From: Paenibacillus faecis
Lineage (GTDB): Bacteria; Bacillota; Bacilli; Paenibacillales; Paenibacillaceae
Direction of reading: 5' to 3'
Assembly: GCF_008084145.1 (NCBI RefSeq)
Contig: NZ_VSDO01000005.1
Coordinates: forward strand, 674,466 to 738,465
Length of the DNA: 64,000 nt
In this document: one piece after another, positions 25,514 to 34,412 of the stretch
How positions within the stretch are numbered: position 1 is the stretch's first letter
Layout: every line of letters starts with the position of its first letter
The notes under the pieces: generated by a model
The model's input: only the letters and a program-made list of their open reading frames with translations
Databases searched by the model: none
What the model was told of the DNA's origin: nothing
Made by a program: the position numbers and the translations under genes

Positions 25514-25655
25514 CGTTGAAAAGAATATAGGAACCAGGATTCACTCAGGACATGGAGATGTTGCGAGAGATTTTTCCCTCGGGAAGTGAATGACGTAGGT
25601 CCTAGCGGATGAAATTTTTTCAAACATTTTATTCCTAGGAAGGGGGAACCGAAAG
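25514..25655 (+). promoter_or_regulatory. Structured speD leader, possible translational switch
   Basis: Nested pairing is visible. An outer stem P1 joins TAGGAACC (25528-25535) to GGTCCTA (25598-25604) with one bulged A. A second stem P2 joins TTCACT (25540-25545) to AGTGAA (25585-25590). P2 encloses two small hairpins, ACAT-GGAG-ATGT (25550-25561) and CGAG/CTCG (25564-25581), giving a three-way junction. The 3' strand of P1 (TCCTAG, 25600-25605) can instead pair with CTAGGA (25635-25640), which overlaps the ribosome binding site AGGAAGGGGG (25637-25646). The two states exclude each other. I match it to no known riboswitch class; the ligand is unknown. Confidence 0.5.
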
Positions 25656-26054
25656 ATGGAATATTCAACTTTCGGAAGACACGTTGCTGTTGATACTTGG
25701 GGAGTCGATTTTGAGGTACTGAACAACGCAGAGCTGCTGCAAGCTCATATGGTGGAAGCTGCCGAATCTTGCGGAGCCACGGTGCTGTCCGTGCAATCCA
25801 AACAGTTCGAACCACAAGGAGCCACGGTGCTTGTTTTACTGTCGGAGAGCCATCTCTCGATTCATACGTATCCTGAGAGAGGATTCGCTGCGATTGATTG
25901 TTACACTTGCGGCGAAACTGTAGACCCGCAGCTGGCAATCGATTACCTGGTTTCCGTATTAAAGCCGGAAAAATGCTACGCGAAGAAACTGATTCGCGGT
26001 TTGGGCGAGCTAGAGGTCGTGACTCCGGTCGTTAATCAAGCGGAGTTGGTTTAA
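25656..26054 (+). CDS. speD: S-adenosylmethionine decarboxylase proenzyme
   Basis: A 132-residue proenzyme of the short prokaryotic class. It decarboxylates S-adenosylmethionine to supply the aminopropyl group for spermidine. Self-cleavage between Glu64 and Ser65 (LLSESHLSIH) generates the pyruvoyl cofactor from Ser65. The catalytic His70 and Cys85 (DCYTCGE) are in place. It is monocistronic: its own promoter and long leader precede it, and a terminator follows. No speE is nearby. Confidence 0.96.
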   Translation: MEYSTFGRHVAVDTWGVDFEVLNNAELLQAHMVEAAESCGATVLSVQSKQFEPQGATVLVLLSESHLSIHTYPERGFAAIDCYTCGETVDPQLAIDYLVSVLKPEKCYAKKLIRGLGELEVVTPVVNQAELV

Positions 26055-26090
26055 GACCGATATATTTACTTAGAAAATGGGAAAGATATT

Positions 26091-26128
26091 ATAACCATGG
26101 AAGAATTTCCATGGTTATTTATTTTATT
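26091..26128 (+). terminator. Terminator after speD
   Basis: A 12-bp stem ATAACCATGGAA/TTCCATGGTTAT (26091-26102 with 26107-26118) is followed by a T-rich tract. Confidence 0.85.
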
Positions 26129-26196
26129 AAAATTTTACATTTCATAAATAATTCATAAAAAACTCATGGAAAACCCCAAGTTTGCGCTTACCTCTG

Positions 26197-26205
26197 TGAT
26201 ATAAT
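26197..26205 (+). promoter_or_regulatory. Extended -10 promoter of the hem operon
   Basis: TGATATAAT (26197-26205) is a consensus extended -10 element 60 bases before hemA. No -35 hexamer is evident at the right distance. Confidence 0.5.
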
Positions 26206-26265
26206 TAACATAGTTTGTTTAAGGGAAATGCAGTCACAACTTTCTAAAAGGCAGGTGAACTTGCA

Positions 26266-27651
26266 ATGCACATTGTCGTAGTCGGGTTAAACTATCGGAC
26301 GGCGCCTGTGGAAGTAAGGGAACGCTTTGCGTTTGCGGATAAGGATATGCCACAAGCGCTGCAGGAGTTGAAACGCACCAAGAGTGTATTGGAAGGCGTC
26401 ATAATCGCAACCTGCAACCGCACGGAAATATATGTGGTCGTAGACAGGCTGCATATGTGCGGGTATTTTATCCGAAGTTTCATGGAGAAATGGTTTGGCA
26501 TTCCGCGCGAGGAGTTTACCAAACATTTATATATGTATGAAGATGAGCAAGCTATCCGCCATCTGTTTAGAGTCGCATGCGGCCTGGATTCCATGGTGTT
26601 GGGAGAAACGCAAATCCTGGGGCAGGTACGGAGCGCTTTTTTGCTGTCCCAAAGGGAGAAAGGTACCGGAAAGTGGTTTAACATGCTGTTTAAGCAGGCC
26701 GTTACCCTGAGCAAACGCGCGCACTCGGAAACCTCGATCGGCGAAAGCGCCGTTTCCGTCAGTTATGCGGCCGTGGAGCTTGGAAAGCGAATCTTCGGCA
26801 GCTTTACCGGGAAGCGTGTGCTGATTCTCGGCGCCGGCAAAATGAGCGAATTGACGGCCAAACACCTGAGCGGTGCGGGAGCGGAAGAGGTTATCGTCGC
26901 GAATCGCACGTTTGGACGGGCGCAAGAGCTGGCGGCCAAGTTCAACGGCACGCCTTGCTCGATGCAGGAAGCGATGAACCGGCTGACCGAGGTCGATATT
27001 TTGATCAGCTCGACCGGGGCCGAAGGATATGTCATTACTCAATCCCAGGTGGCCAAGAGCATGCAGCAGCGTCCGGAGCGGCCGCTGTTCATGATCGATA
27101 TTGCGGTTCCCCGGGATATCGATCCGTCTATCGGCGAACTGGATCATGTCTTTCTGTATGATATCGATGACCTCGAAGGAATCGTGGAGAGCAATCTGGA
27201 AATGCGGCGGGGCGAAGCCGTTAAGATTGAAGAAATGATCGAGGCGGAAATCGAGGCGTTCGGAAACTGGCTGCAAACTTTAGGGGTTAAGCCGGTCATC
27301 CGAGCCTTGCAGGAGAAGTCTTCCGCCATTCACGAGACGACGCTGGAGAGCATGTTCAACAAACTGCCGGAGCTGGATGAGCGTCAGCGGAAAGTGATTC
27401 GCCGATTGACCAAGAGCATTGTGAATCAGATGATGCATGATCCGATCAACCGGATTAAGGAACTGGCGGGCGAGGAGAAGGGAGCCGAGGCGCTCGACTG
27501 GTTTACTCAGATATTCGCGCTGGAAGAACACATCAAAATGTTGGACGAGTCAAGCCTTGAAAGCGGAGCCTCCAAGGAAGTCATGAAGCTATCCGAAGAC
27601 GAGGCCGCGCCGGCTGCACCTCCCCTCTCCCTGGTACAAGCATCCGTGTAA
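26266..27651 (+). CDS. hemA: Glutamyl-tRNA reductase
   Basis: The first committed enzyme of C5-pathway tetrapyrrole synthesis. It reduces glutamyl-tRNA to glutamate-1-semialdehyde with NADPH. It has 461 residues: N-terminal catalytic domain with Cys50 in ATCNRTEIY, the GETQILGQVR motif, a Rossmann NADPH domain (ILGAGKMSELTAKHL, about 185-300) and a helical dimerisation domain. It heads a seven-gene tetrapyrrole cluster. The B. subtilis heme regulator/cytochrome-assembly gene hemX, which normally follows hemA, is missing. Confidence 0.97.
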   Translation: MHIVVVGLNYRTAPVEVRERFAFADKDMPQALQELKRTKSVLEGVIIATCNRTEIYVVVDRLHMCGYFIRSFMEKWFGIPREEFTKHLYMYEDEQAIRHLFRVACGLDSMVLGETQILGQVRSAFLLSQREKGTGKWFNMLFKQAVTLSKRAHSETSIGESAVSVSYAAVELGKRIFGSFTGKRVLILGAGKMSELTAKHLSGAGAEEVIVANRTFGRAQELAAKFNGTPCSMQEAMNRLTEVDILISSTGAEGYVITQSQVAKSMQQRPERPLFMIDIAVPRDIDPSIGELDHVFLYDIDDLEGIVESNLEMRRGEAVKIEEMIEAEIEAFGNWLQTLGVKPVIRALQEKSSAIHETTLESMFNKLPELDERQRKVIRRLTKSIVNQMMHDPINRIKELAGEEKGAEALDWFTQIFALEEHIKMLDESSLESGASKEVMKLSEDEAAPAAPPLSLVQASV

Positions 27652-27808
27652 AAATATGCCCCGAGCCTTCAGTTTGACTTTCGGTTGGATTTGCCGGAAC
27701 GTTGCGAGGGTTCGGGGTTTCTTGCTGTATTTCGACCCGTTCGCTGGAAAAATGCAAAAGGGTACAGTATGCTATACACAATACGGAAACTTCAGGAAGG
27801 GTTACCTT

Positions 27809-28456
27809 ATGACATACTACGTTCCGCTGATGATAAACCTGGAAAACCGCCGATGCGTCATCGTGGGCGGCGGCTCAGTCGCCGAACGAAAAACGGCTTC
27901 CCTGATCGATGCGGGCGCGGAGCTCGTGCTGATTAGCCCTGAGGCGACTTCCCCGCTGGAGCAATGGATCGCGGAAGGCCGATTGACCTGGGAGCGGCGC
28001 GGTTATCGCGAAGGCGATCTGAAAGGCGCTTTTCTCGTCTTTGCGGCAACCGATCAAGCGGAGGTCAACGACGCCGTGACCGCGGAGGCCCATGCCCTGG
28101 GAATTCCCGTAAATCATGCGGGGGAAGGCGGAAAGGGCTCCTTTATTTCGCCGAGCGTCGTCCGGCGGGGTGGGTTGGTATTATGCGTTTCAACCTCCGG
28201 GGCGGGCCCGCTGGTGGCGAAAAAGTTAAGCCGGGACCTGGATGCGCATTTCGGCGAGGATTATGAAACGTATGTGGAATTTTTAAGTACGGCCCGAAAA
28301 ATGATCAAAGAGCGGGAGCCGGACGCGCATCGCAGAGCCGTGCTTTTTAAAGCCTTGGCGGAGATGGATGTGCTTGCATCGATCCGTGAGGGCCGTTTTC
28401 AGGCTTGGAATGAAAATAAATGGATCGCTTGGATGGATGAATACCGGGAGGAATGA
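27809..28456 (+). CDS. Precorrin-2 dehydrogenase / siroheme synthase N-domain protein
   Basis: A 215-residue protein homologous to the N-terminal half of CysG and to Met8/YlnF. It oxidises precorrin-2 to sirohydrochlorin with NAD, and in some members also inserts iron. The start MTYYVPLMINL at 27809 has AGGAAGGG upstream; the 50-odd codons before it lack family character. The NAD-binding GGGSVAERK and the catalytic-region ATSTSG-like VSTSGAGP are visible. It lies 157 bases after hemA, where B. subtilis has hemX, and together with the CobA domain downstream provides siroheme for sulfite or nitrite reductase. Confidence 0.88.
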   Translation: MTYYVPLMINLENRRCVIVGGGSVAERKTASLIDAGAELVLISPEATSPLEQWIAEGRLTWERRGYREGDLKGAFLVFAATDQAEVNDAVTAEAHALGIPVNHAGEGGKGSFISPSVVRRGGLVLCVSTSGAGPLVAKKLSRDLDAHFGEDYETYVEFLSTARKMIKEREPDAHRRAVLFKALAEMDVLASIREGRFQAWNENKWIAWMDEYREE

Positions 28457-28459
28457 AGG

Positions 28460-29419
28460 ATGAGACGAACCATTGTGGTAGGAACTAGGCAGAGCCAACT
28501 CGCCCTGACGCAAACGGGACAGGTAATCGACGGCTTGAAGGCGATCTGCAGGGATCGGGGACTCCCTTATGATTTCGAGATCAAGAAGATCATAACGAAA
28601 GGCGACCGGATTTTGGACGTGACTCTGTCGAAGGTCGGAGGCAAAGGTCTGTTCGTGAAAGAGATTGAGCAGGCGATGCTGGACGGGGAGATCGACCTGG
28701 CGGTACATAGCATGAAGGATATGCCCTCCGAGCTTCCCGAAGGGTTGATCAACGGCGCCGTTCCTAAGCGGGTGGATCCCCGGGACGCGCTGATTTCCAA
28801 GGGGGGACGCGCGCTCGACGAGCTGCCGCAGGGAGCGAAGGTGGGCACGAGCAGTCTGAGAAGATCGAGCCAGCTTAGCGCCTACCGGCCGGATCTCGTG
28901 CTGGAGCCGATTCGCGGCAATATCGATTCCCGGCTGCGCAAGCTGGAGACGGAAGGGTTCGACGCGATTATTTTGGCGGCGGCGGGGCTGTTCCGGATGG
29001 GCTGGGAAGACAAAATCACCGCCTATCTTCCGACGGAGGTGTGCCTCCCCGCGGTCGGTCAAGGCGCGCTCGGCATTGAATGCCGGGAGAACGACAAGGA
29101 GGTCCGGGAGTTGCTGGCCCTGATCAACGATCCCGAGACCGCGCTGACGGTAGCCGCGGAACGCCGGTTTCTCGGTGTATTGGGAGGAAGCTGTCAGGTG
29201 CCTGTGGGCGCTTATGCCGTATTGGGCAAAAGCGTTCCGGGAGGGGGGAGCGATCATGCCCCCGAGATCGTTTTGACCGGGATGGTCGGAGCGCCGGACG
29301 GGCGTGTGATCCTGAAAGAAACGATGGCGGGGAATGACCCGGCTCTGCTGGGGCAAGCCGTGGCGGATAAGCTCATTTCCGAAGGAGCGGACGAAATTTT
29401 GGCGGCAGCCAGGGAGTGA
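28460..29419 (+). CDS. hemC: Hydroxymethylbilane synthase (porphobilinogen deaminase)
   Basis: A 319-residue enzyme joining four porphobilinogens into hydroxymethylbilane. It begins TIVVGTRQSQLALTQT. The dipyrromethane cofactor attaches at Cys245 (GGSCQVPVGAY). Arg-rich substrate-binding segments such as GTSSLRRSSQ are present. It starts 4 bases after the precorrin-2 dehydrogenase stop and its stop overlaps the start region of the cobA-hemD fusion. Confidence 0.97.
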   Translation: MRRTIVVGTRQSQLALTQTGQVIDGLKAICRDRGLPYDFEIKKIITKGDRILDVTLSKVGGKGLFVKEIEQAMLDGEIDLAVHSMKDMPSELPEGLINGAVPKRVDPRDALISKGGRALDELPQGAKVGTSSLRRSSQLSAYRPDLVLEPIRGNIDSRLRKLETEGFDAIILAAAGLFRMGWEDKITAYLPTEVCLPAVGQGALGIECRENDKEVRELLALINDPETALTVAAERRFLGVLGGSCQVPVGAYAVLGKSVPGGGSDHAPEIVLTGMVGAPDGRVILKETMAGNDPALLGQAVADKLISEGADEILAAARE

Positions 29420-29424
29420 TGGAG

Positions 29425-30978
29425 ATGACGGGGAAAGTATATCTGGTTGGCGCGGGGCCCGGCGATGCCAGGCTGATTACCGTGAAGGGGTTGGAATGCC
29501 TGGCGAAGGGGGACGTGATCGTCTACGACCGGCTGGCGAATCCCAGCCTGCTCGGTAAAGCGAAGCGCGGTGCGGAGAAAATCTATGTGGGCAAACGAAC
29601 GGATCGGCACACGATGAAACAGGAGGACATCAACCAGCTATTGGTGGACCTGGCTTTGACGGGCAAAACGGTGGTGCGCCTGAAGGGCGGGGATCCGACC
29701 ATTTTCGGGCGCGTCGGGGAGGAAGCCGAGCTGCTGCGCAAGCACGGAATTCCGTATGAGATCGTACCCGGAATCACCGCGGCGATTTCGGTGCCGGCCT
29801 ATGCCGGCATTCCGGTGACCCACCGCGATATGGCCTCGTCGCTGTCGATCATCACCGGGCATGAAAGCCCGGATAAGCTGGACTTATCCATTCATTGGGA
29901 AAAAGTTACGAACGCGACGGGTACGCTGGTGTTTATGATGGGCGTGGCCAAAATCGGATATATCAGCCGGCAGTTGATCAAGCACGGCCGGCTTCCCGAG
30001 ACCCCGGTAGCGCTCGTGCGCTGGGGAACCCGCGCCGAACAAGAGACGCTGACCGGCACGCTCGCGGATATCGAACAAAAAGTAATGGCGGCGGATTTCA
30101 AGCCACCGGCCGTCATCGTGGTGGGCGAGGTCGTAAAGCAGCGGGAACAGCTGATGTGGGCCGAATCCTTGCCGTTGTTCGGCATGCGGATTCTGGTGAC
30201 CCGTTCCCGCTCCCAGGCGAGCGAGCTGGTCCGCCAAATCGAGGACCTTGGCGGCGAGCCTTACGAATTTCCGGTCATCGACTTCGAAATGCCTTCGGGC
30301 GAACCGTTGGCCGCCGCGGAGAAGGCGTTGGAACGTTTGCCGGAATACGATTGGGCGTTTTTTACCAGCGTGAATGGCGTGGAGTTTTTCTTTAACCATT
30401 TGGAAAGAATGGGTAAAGACATCCGAGCGCTGCACCACGCCCGAATCGCGGCGGTCGGACCCGCTACGAAAGAGGCGCTGAGACGCTACGGCATCGCGGC
30501 GGAGGAGCTCCCCGGACGCTATCAGGCCGAAGGGCTGCTTGAGGCCTTCGGGACGTCGCTGCGGGCCGGACAGAAGGTGCTGCTCCCGCGCGGGGACTTG
30601 GCGCGTTCCTGGCTGCCCGCAGCGCTTCGGGACCGGGGGCTTGACGTTACGGAGGCGGTGATGTACGCCACCGTTCCGTTAGGGGACGAGGACGAGGAAT
30701 TGGCTAAATTGCTCAGGGAGGGCAAGATTCATGCCGTTACCTTTACCAGTTCCTCGACGGTGACGAATCTGCTCGGTGCATTGCGACGCATGGGCTTTGA
30801 AGACCCGGCGTCGGCGCTGCAAGGCGCGGCCATCGCCTGCATCGGCCCCGTCACGGCGAAGACGGCCGAGGAGGCGGGGCTTCGGGTAGAGATTCTTGCC
30901 GAAGAAGCGACGATTGCCAGCTTGGTGGCCGCCCTGCTTGGCTGGAAGCAAGCCGGCGGCCGCCGAAAGCTGGATTGA
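29425..30978 (+). CDS. Fused uroporphyrinogen-III C-methyltransferase and uroporphyrinogen-III synthase
   Basis: A two-domain protein of 517 residues from the ATG at 29425, preceded by GGGAG. Residues 1-245 are a CobA-type SAM-dependent methyltransferase (VYLVGAGPGDARLIT, RLKGGDPTIFGR, EIVPGITAA, GTLVFMMG), which makes precorrin-2. Residues about 253-510 are HemD-type uroporphyrinogen-III synthase (RILVTRSRSQASEL, DWAFFTSVNGVEFF, FTSSSTVTNL). One protein therefore makes the branch-point metabolite and draws it toward siroheme/cobalamin. The fusion is known in other Firmicutes and in clostridia. Confidence 0.93.
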   Translation: MTGKVYLVGAGPGDARLITVKGLECLAKGDVIVYDRLANPSLLGKAKRGAEKIYVGKRTDRHTMKQEDINQLLVDLALTGKTVVRLKGGDPTIFGRVGEEAELLRKHGIPYEIVPGITAAISVPAYAGIPVTHRDMASSLSIITGHESPDKLDLSIHWEKVTNATGTLVFMMGVAKIGYISRQLIKHGRLPETPVALVRWGTRAEQETLTGTLADIEQKVMAADFKPPAVIVVGEVVKQREQLMWAESLPLFGMRILVTRSRSQASELVRQIEDLGGEPYEFPVIDFEMPSGEPLAAAEKALERLPEYDWAFFTSVNGVEFFFNHLERMGKDIRALHHARIAAVGPATKEALRRYGIAAEELPGRYQAEGLLEAFGTSLRAGQKVLLPRGDLARSWLPAALRDRGLDVTEAVMYATVPLGDEDEELAKLLREGKIHAVTFTSSSTVTNLLGALRRMGFEDPASALQGAAIACIGPVTAKTAEEAGLRVEILAEEATIASLVAALLGWKQAGGRRKLD

Positions 30979-31001
30979 TTTTTTAAGGGAGGATTGTATT
31001 C

Positions 31002-32006
31002 ATGAGTTTTCCGATTGTAAGACACCGCCGGCTGCGGCAATCCGCGGCTATTCGCGGCATGGTGCGCGAAACGGTTTTGACGGTGGATGACTTCATTCAA
31101 CCGATATTTGTGGCCCACGGCAGCGGGATCAAGAACGAGATTTCTTCGATGCCCGGCGTTTATCATTTTTCTTTGGATACGCTTGAAGAGGAAGTCAAGG
31201 AAATCGTCGACCTGGGGATTCCGGCGGTGCTGTTGTTCGGCATTCCGGAAACGAAGGACAGCGTAGGCTCCTCCGCGTTTGACGAGGAAGGTATCGTCCA
31301 GCAGGCTACGCGCAAAATCAAAGCGCTGTATCCGGATTTGCTGGTCGTGGCCGATACCTGCCTGTGCGAGTTTACCGATCACGGGCACTGCGGAATGGTC
31401 CATACTTTTGAACGGGACGGCCATGTCTGCGGGGATGTCCTGAACGATGAATCGCTGGACCTCCTCGTACGCACCGCGGTCTCCCAAGCCAAAGCCGGCG
31501 CGGATATCATCGCGCCATCCAATATGATGGACGGCTTCGTGCAGGCGATTCGCGCCGGGTTGGACGAGGCGGGCTTCAGCCATATTCCGATCATGTCCTA
31601 TTCGGTGAAATACGCGTCCGCGTTCTACGGGCCATTCCGCGAAGCCGCCGATTCGGCACCGCAGTTCGGCGACCGCAAGACGTATCAGATGGACCCGGCC
31701 AACGTGCGTGAAGCGCTAAGAGAAGCGGAATCGGACGTGCTGGAAGGGGCGGACATGCTGATGGTGAAGCCCGCGCTCGCCTTTATGGACGTGCTGCGCC
31801 TGCTCCGCGATCAGTTCGATCTGCCGCTTGTGGCATATAACGTCAGCGGGGAGTATTCCATGGTCAAAGCGGCTTCCGAGCGGGGCTGGATCAACGAGCG
31901 GGCCATCGTTACGGAGATGCTGCTCGGCATGAAGCGGGCCGGTGCGGATATCATTATCACCTATTTCGCCAAAGACGCCGCACGTTGGCTGCGCGAGGGG
32001 AAATAA
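31002..32006 (+). CDS. hemB: Porphobilinogen synthase (delta-aminolevulinate dehydratase)
   Basis: A 334-residue cytoplasmic enzyme condensing two aminolevulinates to porphobilinogen. The zinc-binding cysteine motif ADTCLCEFTDHGHCG marks the zinc-dependent class. Schiff-base lysines lie in SYSVKYASAFYGPFR and MVKPALAF. Strong ribosome binding site AGGGAGGA. It is 23 bases after the cobA-hemD fusion. Confidence 0.97.
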   Translation: MSFPIVRHRRLRQSAAIRGMVRETVLTVDDFIQPIFVAHGSGIKNEISSMPGVYHFSLDTLEEEVKEIVDLGIPAVLLFGIPETKDSVGSSAFDEEGIVQQATRKIKALYPDLLVVADTCLCEFTDHGHCGMVHTFERDGHVCGDVLNDESLDLLVRTAVSQAKAGADIIAPSNMMDGFVQAIRAGLDEAGFSHIPIMSYSVKYASAFYGPFREAADSAPQFGDRKTYQMDPANVREALREAESDVLEGADMLMVKPALAFMDVLRLLRDQFDLPLVAYNVSGEYSMVKAASERGWINERAIVTEMLLGMKRAGADIIITYFAKDAARWLREGK

Positions 32007-32037
32007 AACTTATATCAACGGGTGAGGAGAGGTTCTC

Positions 32038-33339
32038 ATGAGTGAAAAGATCGGGCGGCGCAGCGAAACGCGGTCCCACCAGGCGTTTGAGGAAGCAAAA
32101 ACGGTGATGCCGGGCGGCGTGAACAGTCCTGTTCGCGCTTTTAAATCCGTCGGTCTGACCCCGGTATATGTAGAGCGCGGAGCCGGTTCGCGCATTTACG
32201 ACATCGACGGTAACGAGTACATCGATTATGTCGGTTCCTGGGGACCGCTGATTATGGGACATGCCCATCCCGAAGTCGTGCGGGCGCTGCAGGAAGCGAC
32301 GGCCAAGGGCACCAGCTTTGGCGCCCCGACGCTGCTTGAAACGGAGATGGCCAAGCTGGTGGCCGAGCGGGTTCCGTCGATCGACATCGTCCGGATGGTC
32401 AGTTCCGGGACGGAAGCGACGATGAGCGCGATCCGTCTGGCCCGCGGCTATACGGGAAGAAACAAGATCATGAAATTCGAGGGCTCTTACCACGGCCATG
32501 CGGACAGCCTGCTGATCAAGGCCGGCTCGGGTGTGGCCACACTCGGATTGCCCGACAGCCCCGGGGTGCCGGAAGGCGTGGCCTCCAATACGATTGCGGT
32601 GCCGTACAACGATCTGGCTTCCGTCGAGCTGGCGTTTCAGCGCTTCGGCAGCGAGATCGCCGGGGTGATCGTGGAGCCGGTGGCGGGCAACATGGGCGTT
32701 GTGCCTCCGCAGCCCGGATTTCTGGAGGGCCTGCGGAAGCTGACGACGGAGCACGGCAGCTTGTTGATTTTTGACGAGGTGATGACCGGGTTCCGGGTTG
32801 ACCGGCATTGCGCCCAGGGCCGCTTTGGGGTAACGCCGGATCTGACCTGTCTGGGCAAAGTGATCGGCGGCGGATTGCCGGTCGGGGCCTATGGCGGCAA
32901 GCGCGAAATTATGGAGCAAATCGCTCCGGTCGGCCCGATTTATCAGGCCGGGACTTTGAGCGGCAACCCGCTGGCCATGACGGCAGGATATACGACGCTT
33001 TCGCTGCTTACACCGGAAGTGTACGACCGGCTGGAAATGTTGTCGGCCCGGCTCGAGGCCGGATTTATCGCCAACGCCAAGGAAAAGGGGATTCCGTGCC
33101 GGATCAACCGCGTCGGCTCGATGGTATGCCCGTTCTTCACGGAGGCGGAAGTCGTCAATTACGATACGGCGAAGAGCAGCGACCTTGATATGTTCCGGCG
33201 GTATTTCGCCGCGATGATCGAGGAAGGCATCAATATCGCGCCGTCGCAGTTCGAGGGCATGTTCGTTTCGGGGGTTCACACCGAGGCGGATATCGACGCG
33301 ACGATCGAGGCGCACCGCCGTGCGCTGCAAAAGCTGTGA
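32038..33339 (+). CDS. hemL: Glutamate-1-semialdehyde 2,1-aminomutase
   Basis: A 433-residue PLP enzyme that converts glutamate-1-semialdehyde to 5-aminolevulinate, the second step after HemA. The N-terminus VMPGGVNSPVRAFKSVG is diagnostic. The PLP lysine lies in CLGKVIGGGLPVGAYGG, and the Asp of FDEVMTGFR holds the pyridine ring. It ends the biosynthetic part of the operon and overlaps the next gene by four bases (GTGA). Confidence 0.97.
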   Translation: MSEKIGRRSETRSHQAFEEAKTVMPGGVNSPVRAFKSVGLTPVYVERGAGSRIYDIDGNEYIDYVGSWGPLIMGHAHPEVVRALQEATAKGTSFGAPTLLETEMAKLVAERVPSIDIVRMVSSGTEATMSAIRLARGYTGRNKIMKFEGSYHGHADSLLIKAGSGVATLGLPDSPGVPEGVASNTIAVPYNDLASVELAFQRFGSEIAGVIVEPVAGNMGVVPPQPGFLEGLRKLTTEHGSLLIFDEVMTGFRVDRHCAQGRFGVTPDLTCLGKVIGGGLPVGAYGGKREIMEQIAPVGPIYQAGTLSGNPLAMTAGYTTLSLLTPEVYDRLEMLSARLEAGFIANAKEKGIPCRINRVGSMVCPFFTEAEVVNYDTAKSSDLDMFRRYFAAMIEEGINIAPSQFEGMFVSGVHTEADIDATIEAHRRALQKL

Positions 33340-34250
33340 GCGCCAGGGTTTCGGGAACCCGGCGGGGGGAATGGTACGAACTGATGCCGGGGAAGCTGAA
33401 TCCTTCGGAGCCGGGGGGCCGCTATGAAGCGGCCCTCCTTTGGCTTACGCGGGAGCTGGGCTTCCCGGACAAACTGCTCCGGGAGCTGGATGCGGCCGGC
33501 GAGATTAAACTGGCCGGGGATCGCCTGCGGCTGCGCCTGTTTCCGCCGAGGACATCACAGTATGCCCCGGTGGAGCGGCCGATCGACCTATTGTACGAGG
33601 ACGATTTTTGCCTCGTCGTCCATAAACCGGCCGGCCTGAAGGTGCATCCGGACGGGGCCGGTTCACCCCCTACGCTGGCGAACCTTGTGGCGGCGGTGTT
33701 TGCGCAGCGGGGCGAACCCATTGCCCCGGGCCATATCCACCGGCTGGACGAGTATACGTCCGGCCCGGTGCTCTACGCCAAGAACGCCATGGCCCAGCTG
33801 AAACTGGACGCGGCCATGGCGCGGAAGGAGATCGGCCGGGTTTATACGGCGCTGGTGGAGGGGCAGGTCTCCCCGGCCCTCCGCGTGATCCATGAGCCGA
33901 TCGGCCGGGATCGGCACCACCCTTCCCGGCGGCGGGTTTCCCCGTCGGGGAAGGACGCGCTGACGCGGGTGGAACTGGTCGAGACGTATCCGAAAGCGAG
34001 CCTGGTGCGGCTGACGCTGGATACGGGGCGAACCCACCAAATCCGCGTCCATCTGAGCCATGCGGGGCACCCGTTGGTCGGGGACGCCCTTTACGGCGGG
34101 AGTTCCCGTCTTTTTCCGCACCAAGCGCTGCACGGGGAGAGTCTGACCTTTCCCCATCCATTGACGGGGGAACTTATCCGCGTGGATGACCCCTGGCCCG
34201 AAGAATGGAACCGGCTCCGTGAACAGTTGCGACAGGGGAAAGAATCCTAA
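33336..34250 (+). CDS. RluA/RluD-family pseudouridine synthase
   Basis: A 304-residue RNA-modifying enzyme. The catalytic motif HRLDEYTSG has Asp138 and the C-terminal GRTHQIRVHLSHAGHPLVGDALYG is typical of the RluA family. No S4 RNA-binding domain is obvious, although residues 25-60 (LREL...GDRLRLRLFPPR) occupy its place. The likely target is uridine in rRNA or tRNA; the exact site is unknown. It starts with GTG overlapping the hemL stop, so it is translationally coupled to heme synthesis. B. subtilis lacks a gene here. Confidence 0.88.
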   Translation: MSARVSGTRRGEWYELMPGKLNPSEPGGRYEAALLWLTRELGFPDKLLRELDAAGEIKLAGDRLRLRLFPPRTSQYAPVERPIDLLYEDDFCLVVHKPAGLKVHPDGAGSPPTLANLVAAVFAQRGEPIAPGHIHRLDEYTSGPVLYAKNAMAQLKLDAAMARKEIGRVYTALVEGQVSPALRVIHEPIGRDRHHPSRRRVSPSGKDALTRVELVETYPKASLVRLTLDTGRTHQIRVHLSHAGHPLVGDALYGGSSRLFPHQALHGESLTFPHPLTGELIRVDDPWPEEWNRLREQLRQGKES

Positions 34251-34412
34251 AAAGGACATGCGTGGCATTGCGCCGCTAATGAGCCGGAATTCCGTCAAAA
34301 ATCAGGCATGCACTCTATTTTCAAGCATATAGATAAGAACGAGCGATGATGGGGCCCTTCATCCTGTGCGGACCCCAATCAGGTCTGGTAATGCTGAAAG
34401 GAGGCAACCTAT

